From contig CAVWDE010000021.1 of NCBI GenBank assembly GCA_963753685.1, positions 310,001-374,000 of the forward strand: a stretch of DNA of 64,000 nucleotides, written 5' to 3'. How positions within the stretch are numbered: the stretch's first letter is position 1; every line of letters starts with the position of its first letter. Position numbers and translations under genes: made by a program. The stretch comes from DATAOG01 sp963753685. Lineage in GTDB: Bacteria; Pseudomonadota; Alphaproteobacteria; Geminicoccales; Geminicoccaceae. Under the pieces are notes generated by a model that saw only the letters and a list, made by a program, of their open reading frames with translations, did not search any database and was not told the DNA's origin. Of this stretch, positions 35,993 to 44,109 are shown piece by piece.

Positions 35993-36022
35993 TATAAGAC
36001 CATAGTCCAGAACATTTGTCAA
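35993..36022 (-). promoter_or_regulatory. Candidate early promoter facing the repressor gene
   Basis: On the minus strand TTGACA (36022-36017) is followed after 18 bases by CTTATA (35998-35993), in an AT-rich patch between the divergent repressor and the first phage-block gene. The -10 match is imperfect and TATATA is also present at 20 bases. Confidence 0.5.
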
Positions 36023-36032
36023 TTTCCTGGAC
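36005..36032. promoter_or_regulatory. Candidate operator palindrome
   Basis: The inverted repeat gtccag (36005-36010) / ctggac (36027-36032), centred 90 bases before the S24-type repressor start, overlaps the -35 of the candidate leftward promoter. A GAAC and a GTTC flank it (36010-36013 and 36036-36039). The position is that of a repressor operator. Binding is inferred. Confidence 0.45.
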
Positions 36033-36107
36033 CATGTTCCTGCTGACAGAGCCCGACGCAGCCCGTAGGTTGGCTCGGGGTGCACCGATGATACGGAGCT
36101 GATTCCT

Positions 36108-36749
36108 ATGTTCACGCACGCCGACGTGTGGCGTGGCATTGACCGGCTGGCCAAACAACATGGCCTGACGGCATCCGGCTTGGCCCGTCGGGCCGGGCTC
36201 GATCCAACCACCTTCAATCCCAGCAAACGCACCACCAAGCAGAACAAGTCGCGCTGGCCGAGCACCGAGAGCCTGGCCAAGATTCTGACCGCCACGTCGA
36301 CCCCGTTCGACAGCTTCGTGGCGCTGATGACCGATCGACCGGCGCAGCCGGCGGAGCCGGCTTCGCAGCGGCTGCGCTGCCTTGCCATGGATCAAGCGGA
36401 GCGCGAGCAACGGTTCGACGAGGCAGGCTTTCCGATCGGCGAGGATTGGGACGAGATCGATTTCCCGAACCTCGAAGGTTGCCATGCCTACGCGCTCGAG
36501 ATGCGCGGTCACGGCATGCTACCGACCTATCGCGACGGCGACCTCCTGGTGGTATCGCCGGTCGCAAGCATCCGGCGCCACGACCGGGTCGTGATGAAGA
36601 CCGCCGCGGGCGCCCTGCTTGCAGGCGTGCTGCAGCGCCGAACCGCGCAGCGGATCGAGCTCGCGCCCTTCGGCGAACAGGCTGGCACCCGAGTCTTCCC
36701 GATTCGGGACGTAGCGTGGCTCGCGCGCATCTTGTGGGTAAGTCAGTAA
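36108..36749 (+). CDS. S24/CI-type repressor lacking the catalytic Ser-Lys dyad
   Basis: 213 residues. An N-terminal helix-turn-helix region (residues 8-65, GLTASGLARRAGLDPTTFNP) precedes an S24/LexA-type C-terminal domain (about 115-210, YRDGDLLVVSP, VFPIRDVAWLARILWVS). In working members the motif GDSM supplies the nucleophile Ser, and a Lys follows in the ..MAK.L.. strand. Here these read GHGM (Gly136) and LLAGVL (Gly173), so both catalytic residues are replaced and self-cleavage is not expected. It is divergent from the phage block and likely controls it. It is also similar to a chromosomal regulator common in alphaproteobacteria. Confidence 0.8.
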   Translation: MFTHADVWRGIDRLAKQHGLTASGLARRAGLDPTTFNPSKRTTKQNKSRWPSTESLAKILTATSTPFDSFVALMTDRPAQPAEPASQRLRCLAMDQAEREQRFDEAGFPIGEDWDEIDFPNLEGCHAYALEMRGHGMLPTYRDGDLLVVSPVASIRRHDRVVMKTAAGALLAGVLQRRTAQRIELAPFGEQAGTRVFPIRDVAWLARILWVSQ

Positions 36750-36826
36750 GCGCCGACCGGTCGTGCACTTCTTGGCGCCAGCAGGCGCGCTGGTGAGGCC
36801 GGCGGGTCGGCCCAATCCAAGAAAAT

Positions 36827-36848
36827 GGCCGCCGGCGAACCGGCGGCC
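36827..36848 (-). terminator. Perfect 9-bp stem hairpin
   Basis: ggccgccgg/ccggcggcc with loop CGAA, 78 bases after the repressor stop. The A-run on its left (gaaaat) becomes a T-run on the minus strand, so it terminates leftward transcripts best. On the plus strand it may still act as the 3' end of the repressor mRNA. Confidence 0.55.
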
Positions 36849-36969
36849 AAAGCAACAGGGAGGCATCACAACGTCAGGGAGGACATCGGCTTGGTGGTTG
36901 ACAGAGGCCTCTGCGAGACGGCCGCTCCAACACCACATCCAAGCCGACGCAGGTTTAGCACGCCAACCC

Positions 36970-36985
36970 TTAACGATGTCTTAAC
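36970..36985. promoter_or_regulatory. CtrA-type binding box TTAA-N7-TTAAC
   Basis: TTAA (36970-36973), seven bases, TTAAC (36981-36985): an exact match to the CtrA consensus of alphaproteobacteria, in GC-rich DNA where such a match is rare. The nearest plus-strand gene start is about 590 bases away, so the regulated promoter is not clear. Confidence 0.55.
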
Positions 36986-37573
36986 GGGCCATTCGCCCGA
37001 CCTTGGCTTGAGGCACGGCGGTCGCGGGTCGCTGAACACCCCGAGAGCGGCCCCTCCTGCTGCCATGCTTGCGAGTCTGGCTGTTCTCATGGACTGCTTC
37101 GGCATCCCCATGTAACAATCTGCCACATAAAGTGATTAGAGTTCACTATCTGCCCCAGCTAGCATCCGATCGCTGGAACCGACGGTTGGCGTCTGAGTGA
37201 GCCTGGACTATCTGGGTCCTACAACCGTCCAAAAGATCGCTTGAGCTGGCGTCCAAGCCCAAGCGGGTCTGGCGAAGGTGGTGCATGGACGGGAACGTGG
37301 TAACGGCCGGATCGGATTGACGATGTCTACGTTGTTGCCGGGTCAGTTCGCCAGGGCGTGTGGCACACGCCCCATCTGCTCCCTGTCGTGATCCAGCAGG
37401 ATCGGTTCCTGACATCGTGTCGCCCTCGACCCCTCAGCACCGATCCGCGTCCGGGCGTTCGCGATCGCGGCATCTCTGGTGGTGATCGCGGCGATGGTGA
37501 AGAGGAGTTGTGGTGTGGTGGTTGGTGGGATGGGTAGCGGCGCCGCTGGCAGGCGACAAAGGGGAACTACGCG

Positions 37574-39367
37574 ATGAGTCCCACGCCGAGCACCAATTCG
37601 GCCCTGCCTTACCGCACCGGCGGCTTCCAGAGCTTGGCGTCCGCGCTGGACTACGCGGCCGCGGGGCAGACCGGCTGCAACTTCTTCTCTGCCCGGGGCG
37701 AGCTCGAACAGACGCTGTCCTATCGGGAGCTCCGAGAGCGCGCCATTGAACAAGCGGTCCGATTGCAGGGTCTGCATCTGCCCCGAGGCTCGCGGGTCGC
37801 GGTCGTTGCCGACACCACGCCAGACTTTCTGATCTGCTTTTTTGGCTGTCAGTATGCCGGACTGGTCCCGGTGCCCTTGCCGCTAAGTGTCAACTTTGGT
37901 GGCCGGGGGGCCTACGAGGAGCGTCTTGCAGGCATGATCCGAACGGCCCGCGCGCGGGTTGCGGTCGCGCCGGCCGAGCTGATCGAGCCCCTGCGCAGCG
38001 CCGCAGCCGGTTCCACCGCCAGCTTGGTCGGCACGCACGACGAGCTCCGTGCGTTGTCCGCGAGCGGTGCCGACCTCCAGCCCTTGAGCGCCGACGAGCC
38101 GTGCTATATCCAGTACTCCTCGGGCAGCACGAGCCTGCCGCGCGGTGTGCTGGTGAGCCAACGGGCGCTGGCCAGCAACGCCAGCGCGATCGCTCGTCAC
38201 GGCCTCCGGTTGGTGGCGGGTGACCGCTGCGTCTCCTGGTTGCCGCTCTACCACGACATGGGCTTGGTCGGCTGCTGCCTGACGCCGATCATGACCCAGA
38301 CGTCGATCGACTACATCCCGACCACGGGCTTCGCACGGCGGCCACTGACTTGGCTCAAGGTCATTTCCGAGCAAGGGGGCACGATATCGTTCAGCCCGAC
38401 GTTCGGTTATGAGCTCTGCGTGCGTCGCGCCGTCAATGGTCTGGATCAGAGCTTCGATCTGTCGCAGTGGCGGGTCGCGGGCGTTGGCGGCGAGATGATC
38501 CGAGCGCGGGCGCTCGAACAGTTTGCTGAGCGTTTCGCCGCTGCAGGCTTCTGTTCCAAGGCGTTTCTGCCCAGCTACGGACTGGCCGAGGCGACGCTCG
38601 CGGTGACCTTCTCGGAGCTGGGTCGCGGCGCGCGAGTCGACTGGGTCGACAGCGGGCCGGCATTCGAGCGGGGTCGGAAGGCGCTCGCCGTGATGCCCAA
38701 ATCCAATCAATCCCCCGCCCGCGTTCGGCCGTTCGCGATCTGTGGCCGACCCATGCCCGGTTATCGGGTCGAGATTCGCAACGACGACGGAGATGTCCTC
38801 CCGGAACGGACGGTCGGGCGGGTTTGCCTGCAGGGCCCGAGCCTGATGAGCGGTTATTTTCGCGACCTGCCGGCCACCCGCACGGTGACCACCCCGGATG
38901 GTTGGCTCGACACGGGCGACATGGGCTACCTGGTCAACGGCGAGCTGGTGATCACCGGCCGCAGCAAGGACCTGATCATCCTCAACGGACGCAACATCTG
39001 GCCGCAAGACCTGGAGTGGGCGGTTGAGAAACTGGACGGGGTGCGCCCCGGCGAGGTCGCCGCCTTCGCAGTCCACATCGATGATGAGCAGGAGCGTGTG
39101 GTTGTGGTCGTCGAGTGCCGGATTGCTGATACCGCCAGCCAGCACGCGCTGCGGCACGCCGTCAGAGCGACCGTCCAGCGGGTCGCGAGCGCCGAATGCG
39201 AGGTCGTTCTGGCCGCTCCACGCTCGCTGACCTTTACCACCTCGGGCAAACTCAGCCGCGCGGCGGCCAAGGCGAACTACCTCGCAGGGACGATCCAGGA
39301 CGTGGCGTTGCCGGTCGGTGCACGGGTCGAAGCCCGCGCCCTGGATGTCTACGCCGTCGCGAGCTGA
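37574..39367 (+). CDS. Acyl-ACP synthetase/fatty acyl-AMP ligase of sphingolipid synthesis (AasR-like)
   Basis: 597 residues from the ATG at 37574, behind AAGGGGA. It is an ANL-superfamily adenylating enzyme of the fatty acyl-AMP ligase type. The P-loop is YIQYSSGSTSLPRG near residue 180, then WLPLYHDMGLVG near 225, PSYGLAEATLAVTF near 335, and the C-terminal GWLDTGDMGYL and TSGKLSRAAAKANY blocks. In Caulobacter the equivalent enzyme loads a fatty acid onto the dedicated carrier AcpR for serine palmitoyltransferase. Both partners are the next genes on this strand. All motifs are intact. Confidence 0.88.
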   Translation: MSPTPSTNSALPYRTGGFQSLASALDYAAAGQTGCNFFSARGELEQTLSYRELRERAIEQAVRLQGLHLPRGSRVAVVADTTPDFLICFFGCQYAGLVPVPLPLSVNFGGRGAYEERLAGMIRTARARVAVAPAELIEPLRSAAAGSTASLVGTHDELRALSASGADLQPLSADEPCYIQYSSGSTSLPRGVLVSQRALASNASAIARHGLRLVAGDRCVSWLPLYHDMGLVGCCLTPIMTQTSIDYIPTTGFARRPLTWLKVISEQGGTISFSPTFGYELCVRRAVNGLDQSFDLSQWRVAGVGGEMIRARALEQFAERFAAAGFCSKAFLPSYGLAEATLAVTFSELGRGARVDWVDSGPAFERGRKALAVMPKSNQSPARVRPFAICGRPMPGYRVEIRNDDGDVLPERTVGRVCLQGPSLMSGYFRDLPATRTVTTPDGWLDTGDMGYLVNGELVITGRSKDLIILNGRNIWPQDLEWAVEKLDGVRPGEVAAFAVHIDDEQERVVVVVECRIADTASQHALRHAVRATVQRVASAECEVVLAAPRSLTFTTSGKLSRAAAKANYLAGTIQDVALPVGARVEARALDVYAVAS

Positions 39368-39420
39368 TCCGGATGTGATCCGGCAGGACTCGCCTGTCGC
39401 CGACGGTTGCCGGGAGCGCG

Positions 39421-40365
39421 ATGAGGTCCGCGATCGCCGTTACCGGTGGTACCGGCTTCATCGGGCGAGAGGTGATCCGACAACTCGTCGAGAACGGTTG
39501 GCCGGTACGGGCGCTGACCCGGCACAGCGATGCCGATCTCGAGCAGATGGGCGTGGCCACGATACTCGGCGCGCTCGAGGACGAGGCGGTTCTGGCGCGG
39601 CTGGTCGAGGGGGCCGCGGCCGTGGTGCATTGTGCGGGTGCCGTCCGCGCGCCCAGCCCCGCAGCTTTTCGCCTCGTCAATGCGGTTGGGGCGGCGCGGG
39701 TGATGGCCGCCACCGCCGCCACCTCGACCCGACCCCGCTTTCTTCTGCTCTCCTCCCTGGCAGCGCGCGAGCCGGCGCTCTCGGCCTACGCCTCAAGCAA
39801 GCGGCTGGGCGAGGATCAGGTCCGACGTGCGGCCGGCGAGCGCATCGAGCTTTGCATCCTGCGGCCGCCCGCGGTTTACGGCCCGGGCGACCGGGCGACG
39901 CTGCCGATTTTCCGCCAGCTGCAACGCGGGCTGTTGTTCGTACCGGCCGTGGCGGAGGCGCGCTTTTCCTTGATCTACGTCGAGGATCTCGCAAACCTGG
40001 TCACCCGGTTGCTCGACCAGTTGCACTGGGGCGATCTCGTCCTCGAGCCCCACGACGGCCGGTCCGGCGGCTATCGGTGGCAGGATCTGGCCGAGATTGC
40101 CGGCCAGCGGTTGGGGCGGCGCGTGCGCACCCTTGCGCTTCCCCGCGCCCTCCTTTGGCCGGTCGCCGCGGTCGGCCAGGTGGCGGGTGCGACTCTCGGT
40201 CGCCCGCCCGCTATCTCCTTGGGCAAGCTACGCGAGCTGTTTCATTCGGACTGGGTGTGTCAAGCCGCGATGCAGCCGGCCTTGGCAGGCTGGTGCGCGC
40301 GCACGACCTTCGAGAGTGGCTTCGCGCGTACCGTCGCGTGGTACGAGCAGCATCGCTGGCTCTGA
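39421..40365 (+). CDS. NAD(P)-dependent reductase/epimerase of ceramide synthesis (CerR-like)
   Basis: 314 residues. An extended short-chain dehydrogenase with the nucleotide motif TGGTGFIG at residues 8-15 and the active-site YASSK near residue 122, where Tyr and Lys are both present. RPPAVYGPGD near 143 marks the extended subfamily. The homologous Caulobacter gene in the same position is required for ceramide formation and is taken to reduce the 3-keto group. It lies 53 bases after the acyl-ACP synthetase gene and 89 before the acyl carrier gene. The match is supported mainly by synteny, since the superfamily is large. Confidence 0.82.
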   Translation: MRSAIAVTGGTGFIGREVIRQLVENGWPVRALTRHSDADLEQMGVATILGALEDEAVLARLVEGAAAVVHCAGAVRAPSPAAFRLVNAVGAARVMAATAATSTRPRFLLLSSLAAREPALSAYASSKRLGEDQVRRAAGERIELCILRPPAVYGPGDRATLPIFRQLQRGLLFVPAVAEARFSLIYVEDLANLVTRLLDQLHWGDLVLEPHDGRSGGYRWQDLAEIAGQRLGRRVRTLALPRALLWPVAAVGQVAGATLGRPPAISLGKLRELFHSDWVCQAAMQPALAGWCARTTFESGFARTVAWYEQHRWL

Positions 40366-40454
40366 GGCTGGCAACGCCGGCCTGGGCTGCGGCAGACCGG
40401 CGGTCGGTCTGGGTGGTAGGCGTGGCAGCGTTCGCGAGATCGGATTGAGAGGTC

Positions 40455-40706
40455 ATGACCGCTGAAGGCAACGCCCTCTATCGCGATATCTGCGCGATCT
40501 TGGCGAAGCATACGCCGGTCCCGGCCGAGCTCACTCCAACCACCGAGCTCAGCGGCGATCTCAATATCGATTCGGTCGCCGCCATGGATCTGATAATGGA
40601 GATCGAGGACAAATTCGAAATCGACATCCCCATGAACCTCGTCTCGGACTTGAGAAACCTTCAGGATCTGGTAGACGTGGTCCGGCAACAGATCGAAGGC
40701 CGCTAA
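40455..40706 (+). CDS. Dedicated acyl carrier protein (AcpR-like)
   Basis: 83 residues. The phosphopantetheine site is Ser40 in LNIDSVAAMDLIMEIEDKF, followed by the acidic helix typical of acyl carriers. A short DIPMNLVSDLRNLQDLVDVV tail completes the four-helix fold. It stands five bases before the serine palmitoyltransferase start, so the two are translationally linked. It should carry the acyl chain made by the upstream ligase to that enzyme, rather than serve general fatty acid synthesis. Confidence 0.9.
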   Translation: MTAEGNALYRDICAILAKHTPVPAELTPTTELSGDLNIDSVAAMDLIMEIEDKFEIDIPMNLVSDLRNLQDLVDVVRQQIEGR

Positions 40707-40711
40707 GTACC

Positions 40712-41935
40712 ATGGATCTCTTCGACAAATACGCCCTGGTCGCAGGTCGGCACGACAAGGTCCTGCAGGTGGGAGCCGATCCCTTCGGTGTCTGTCTGGA
40801 CGAAGTCCTGTCCGGGACCGAGGCGCGGATCAACGGGCGCGCCACGATCCTGGTCGGCACCAACAACTACCTCGGCCTGACGTTCGATCCCGACTGCATG
40901 GCGGCGGCGGTCGACGCGATCCGGGAACACGGTACCGGGACCACCGGGTCGCGGATCGCCAACGGGACCTATGGCATCCATCGCCAGCTTGAGGCCGAAA
41001 TCGCACGCTTCCTCAACCGACGCGCGGCGCTGATCTTTCCGACCGGCTATCAGGCCAATCTCGGCATGCTGGTCGGTCTCGCCGGTGCGCGCGACGTGAT
41101 CCTGATGGACGCCGACTCGCATTCGAGCATCTACGACGGCTGCCGGCTGAGCGGCGCGACCGTCGTCCGGTTCCGGCACAACGATCCGGATGACCTCGAC
41201 CGCCGGCTCGGGCGGCTGGAGGGCCAGGGTGACTGCAAGCTGATCGTCGTCGAGGGCATCTACAGCATGCTCGGCGACCGCGCGCCGCTGGCCGAGTTTG
41301 CCGAGATCAAGCGTCGGCATGGCGCCTATCTCCTGGTCGATGAGGCCCATTCGCTCGGCGTGCTCGGCGCCCACGGCCGGGGCGCTGCCGAGGAACAGGG
41401 GATCGAGGCCGATGTCGACTGCGTGGTTGGCACTTTCAGCAAGAGCCTTGGCGCGGTCGGGGGCTTCGGAGCGTCGGACCATCCGAAGTTCGACGTGCTG
41501 CGCTATTGCAGCCGCCCGTACATGTACACGGCGTCATCCTGCCCATCGAGCGTTGCCTCGGTGCTGTGCGCCTTCCGCCAGATGCAGGAGCGCCCGGAGC
41601 TGCGCGCCCGACTCTGGGAGAACGCCCGGACGCTGTACGAGGGTCTGAGTGCCGCCGGCTTCGACATTTGCTCGGCCATGAGCCCGATCATCGCCGTGCG
41701 ACTGCGGGACGAGAGAAGCGCGGTCCGGGCCTGGAACCGATTGCTCGAGCATGGGGTCTACGTCAACCTGGCGCTGCCGCCGGGCACTCCGAATGCCGCC
41801 TGCCTGCTCCGCTGCAGCGTGTCGGCTGCGCACACCCGGGCGCAGATCGGCGAGGTGTGCGCGCGCTTCGCCAGGGTTGCGGCCGAACTCGCCGACGAGC
41901 AGCCGGCCGAGAGCGCGCGCGCCGCGCGCGCGTGA
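40712..41935 (+). CDS. spt: Serine palmitoyltransferase
   Basis: 407 residues. An alpha-oxoamine synthase fold: NNYLGLTFDPD near residue 50, GTGTTGSRIANGTYGIHRQL near 74, DADSHSSIYDG near 135, VDEAHSLGVLG near 210, and the PLP-binding Lys244 in GTFSKSLGAVGG. The enzyme condenses serine with an acyl thioester to give 3-ketosphinganine, the first step of sphingolipid synthesis. The other family members (KBL, AONS, HemA) are less likely given the adjacent carrier protein, ligase, reductase and ceramide synthase. The C-terminal tail is Ala/Arg-rich and variable. Confidence 0.92.
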   Translation: MDLFDKYALVAGRHDKVLQVGADPFGVCLDEVLSGTEARINGRATILVGTNNYLGLTFDPDCMAAAVDAIREHGTGTTGSRIANGTYGIHRQLEAEIARFLNRRAALIFPTGYQANLGMLVGLAGARDVILMDADSHSSIYDGCRLSGATVVRFRHNDPDDLDRRLGRLEGQGDCKLIVVEGIYSMLGDRAPLAEFAEIKRRHGAYLLVDEAHSLGVLGAHGRGAAEEQGIEADVDCVVGTFSKSLGAVGGFGASDHPKFDVLRYCSRPYMYTASSCPSSVASVLCAFRQMQERPELRARLWENARTLYEGLSAAGFDICSAMSPIIAVRLRDERSAVRAWNRLLEHGVYVNLALPPGTPNAACLLRCSVSAAHTRAQIGEVCARFARVAAELADEQPAESARAARA

Positions 41936-42002
41936 CGCGTTGGCCAGCGAAAGCCGCCGGCCCGATAGAGCCAACGCTCGAGGCCACGATCGGACGGCGT
42001 TG

Positions 42003-42394
42003 CTGCCATGGCGTGAGCTCGATCTCGACGCCCGAATGGCGGGCTCGCCTTGGAAGGTGAAGCTCGGGGCAGGGCACGGGTGGGCCGGCCGCACAGGCCG
42101 ACATCGCCCGCGGTCATGTTGGCCATGCCGCGCGGCAGAATCGCGACCGGCGGCGGTTGCTCGAACGGTCGGGCCTCGAGCAGCTCGGTCGGCAGGCGCT
42201 GGACCGTGCCATCACCGCCGCTGATCACGAGCAGCCAGACCTCCCGGCGCGGCCGCCAGGACCCCCCCAGGCTCTGAGCTCCGCCGGCCAGGACATGCCA
42301 GGTCCCCAGTGCCAGTGCTCGCGGCACGGACGTCATCGAGACCGCGCCGGTTCCGCTCGCTACCCGGATTGCTGATCAGGCCAATCTTCAGCAT
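42003..42394 (-). pseudogene. Remnant of a diacylglycerol/ceramide-kinase-type lipid kinase
   Basis: The start MLKIGLISNPGSERNRRGLD at 42394 and, in another frame, WLLVISGGDGTVQRLPTEL with PVAILPRGMANMTAGDVGL are the N-terminal motifs of the DAGK catalytic family. At least one frameshift separates them (near 42300). After about 105 residues the similarity stops. A short stretch resembling the C-terminus (GVEIELTPW) appears near 42020 in a third frame. Normal members have about 300 residues, so most of the gene is deleted. In Caulobacter a kinase of this family phosphorylates ceramide and lies close to spt. Confidence 0.75.
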
Positions 42395-42487
42395 GGCCGC
42401 TCGGCGCCGGTCAGAAAGGGACTGAACCTCCTGTTGGTGGGATGGTACGCCCGGATCTGACTGCTCAGAGTCCAGCCGCCGGCGGTA

Positions 42488-42815
42488 CTATCGATGGCGT
42501 AGATCCGGTATTGGGCCCGCCGCAACCACCGAGATCCACTCCCGCGGGCCCAGCGCATGCAGCCACACTGCGGCCTGATCGAGCTCGGCCGGTAGTGCGA
42601 TGTTGGACCAGATCCCGGTGATCGCGACGTGATCGGGCCGCGCGGCCAGCAGGTCGCGCCGGAGCGCTTTCAGCACTTCGTGCCGATAGACCCGATGCCG
42701 GCGCCAGCGCCAGGAGAGATAGCCGAGCAGGCGCTGGCCCAGCAGGTCGCGGGCTGCCACCGGCGGCAGCGGCCCAATGTGTCCGAGATGCCGAGATGTG
42801 CACCAGTCGAAACAC
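42488..42815 (-). pseudogene. Remnant of a calcineurin-like metallophosphoesterase
   Basis: FRLVHIS in one frame and GPLPPVAARDLLGQRLLGYL in the next reproduce the start of the metallophosphoesterase family, normally VHISDLHFG..., with a frameshift near 42785. The frame then reads LAARPDHVAITG, where the motif continues with Ile-Trp instead of Asp-Leu. It ends after GPREWISVV, exactly where intact relatives continue with the PGNHD metal-binding motif. About 180 residues are missing. It lies beside the lipid-kinase remnant, so both may have served lipid head-group formation. Confidence 0.75.
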
Positions 42816-42877
42816 GCCGGGTCAGCCAAGCTCTGGCATGAAATGATTCGCTGCCACCCGACCAGGGCGGCCGCAAC

Positions 42878-44062
42878 CTAGGCCGGGTCGGTCGGTTCGT
42901 CGAGCCCCGACCGGGTTCTCGCCAGAGGGCGGGTGGCGCAGGCTCCAAGCGCGAGATCGATCACCAGTGCCAGTGCCAGGACGGCGCCGCCGAGCGCGAA
43001 CAGGAGCGTGTAGCTATTGGTTTGTGCGTAGAGGAAGGAGAGCCCGTAGGCACCGCCGGCTTGGCCGAGGGCAAAGGCGGTGGTGGCGAAGCTCCAAGCC
43101 TGCGCCCGCTGCCGGAGATCGTGGTCGGGGATGAGCTCGTAGATGCGGCCCAGCACAAGCGGCACGACGCCGGGGACAAGAGCGCCGGCAACCACGCTCG
43201 AGACGATCAGCGCCACCGCGCCGGTAGTGAGGGCGAGCAGCGTCACGGCCGCCGCCTGGACCAGCAGTGCCGTCCGCAGAGCCCGCCCGAAGCCGATGCG
43301 GTCGGCAAGCCGGCCGGCGAGCACTGGGCCGACCAGCGCCCCGAGCCCGAACAGCACCCAGTAGCCCGCACCAGCGTCGACTCCCCGGCCAAGCCCACGC
43401 GCGACGAAGTCGACCAGAAACACCATGTGGGGCACGAGCCCGGCAGCATTCAGGGCGTATTCAACATATAGAGCCGTGAGCTGCGCGTTCCTCTGCCCGG
43501 GCGAGGGATGCGCCGCCGGACGGCCCACCGACGCTGCCGGTCGCGCTTTCGGCCAGGCGCCCCATGTGATGATGGTCAGCACCAAGGAGACGGTGCCGAG
43601 GCCGCACCATGTCGCGACCAGACCCGAGCGCAGGAGCAGCGGTACCAGCATGCCGGAGGCGGCGATTCCGAGCCCGACCCCGGTGAAGATGATGCCGCCC
43701 GCGCGCCCGCGCCGGTCGGCCGGCACTTCTGGCAGCACCGAGGGAGCGGCGAGCGCCATCAGCATGCCACCCGCGAGGCCGGCGGCGGAACGCCAGACAA
43801 AGAACCAGAGGAAGGAGAGCGGCAGGGCGCAGGCGAAGAAGGCTGCGGTCGCAAGCGCCATCATCAAGCGGAGCACGTGCCCAGCTGCGATCCGGGCCGC
43901 CGCCGGTCGGGCGAGCAGCGCGCCGGCCAGATAACCCGCGAGGTTCGCGGCGCCCAGATAGACCGCTTGCGACGGGGTGAACCAACCCGCAGCGATCAGG
44001 GCCGGGATCAGGGGTGTGTAGGCGAAGCGCGCGAGGCCGATCCCGACCAGGGTCGCAGACAA
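42878..44062 (-). CDS. MFS transporter (YbfB/YjiJ family)
   Basis: At least 394 residues. The TTG at 44062 is the first usable start, but the frame is open upstream and family members have a few more N-terminal residues (FWRASLAGLSATLVGIG), so the start is uncertain. Twelve membrane segments can be traced. The first has LVGIGLARFAYTPLIPALIA, typical of the YbfB/YjiJ group, and the loop after helix 2 and the GVDAGAGYWVLFGLGALVGP segment also fit. The substrate is unknown. It lies between decayed sphingolipid-locus genes yet is itself intact, and its N-terminal coding region overlaps or abuts the nucleotidyltransferase pseudogene end. Confidence 0.8.
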   Translation of the reverse strand: MSATLVGIGLARFAYTPLIPALIAAGWFTPSQAVYLGAANLAGYLAGALLARPAAARIAAGHVLRLMMALATAAFFACALPLSFLWFFVWRSAAGLAGGMLMALAAPSVLPEVPADRRGRAGGIIFTGVGLGIAASGMLVPLLLRSGLVATWCGLGTVSLVLTIITWGAWPKARPAASVGRPAAHPSPGQRNAQLTALYVEYALNAAGLVPHMVFLVDFVARGLGRGVDAGAGYWVLFGLGALVGPVLAGRLADRIGFGRALRTALLVQAAAVTLLALTTGAVALIVSSVVAGALVPGVVPLVLGRIYELIPDHDLRQRAQAWSFATTAFALGQAGGAYGLSFLYAQTNSYTLLFALGGAVLALALVIDLALGACATRPLARTRSGLDEPTDPA

Positions 44063-44109
44063 CCCGGCGAGGCTCGCCCGCCAGAAGTGTCGCGGTGGCG
44101 ATCCGGCGC

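Larger units (their letters stand above)
36750..37573. other. Long intergenic region between repressor and sphingolipid genes
   Basis: 824 bases without a convincing gene. It holds a perfect hairpin at 36827-36848, a perfect CtrA-type box at 36970-36985, and a second hairpin gggcgtg/cacgccc at 37354-37372. A minus-strand open frame (36866-37126) lacks a ribosome site and family similarity and is not called. A ribosome site (AAGGGGA) just before 37574 belongs to the next gene. Confidence 0.6.

Noticed and set aside
17201..36749. A diversity-generating retroelement, as in BPP-1, given the Bbp19-like gene and variable-looking surface proteins
   Set aside because: No reverse transcriptase frame and no template/variable repeat pair were seen. 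The only repeats are simple domain duplications.
36866..37126. Minus-strand open frame of 86 codons in the long intergenic region, followed by a hairpin with a T-run
   Set aside because: No ribosome site, no recognisable family and unusual amino-acid composition. The hairpin alone is not enough.
37354..37372. Hairpin before the sphingolipid genes as a riboswitch
   Set aside because: A single seven-base stem without any conserved riboswitch core. Nothing supports ligand binding.
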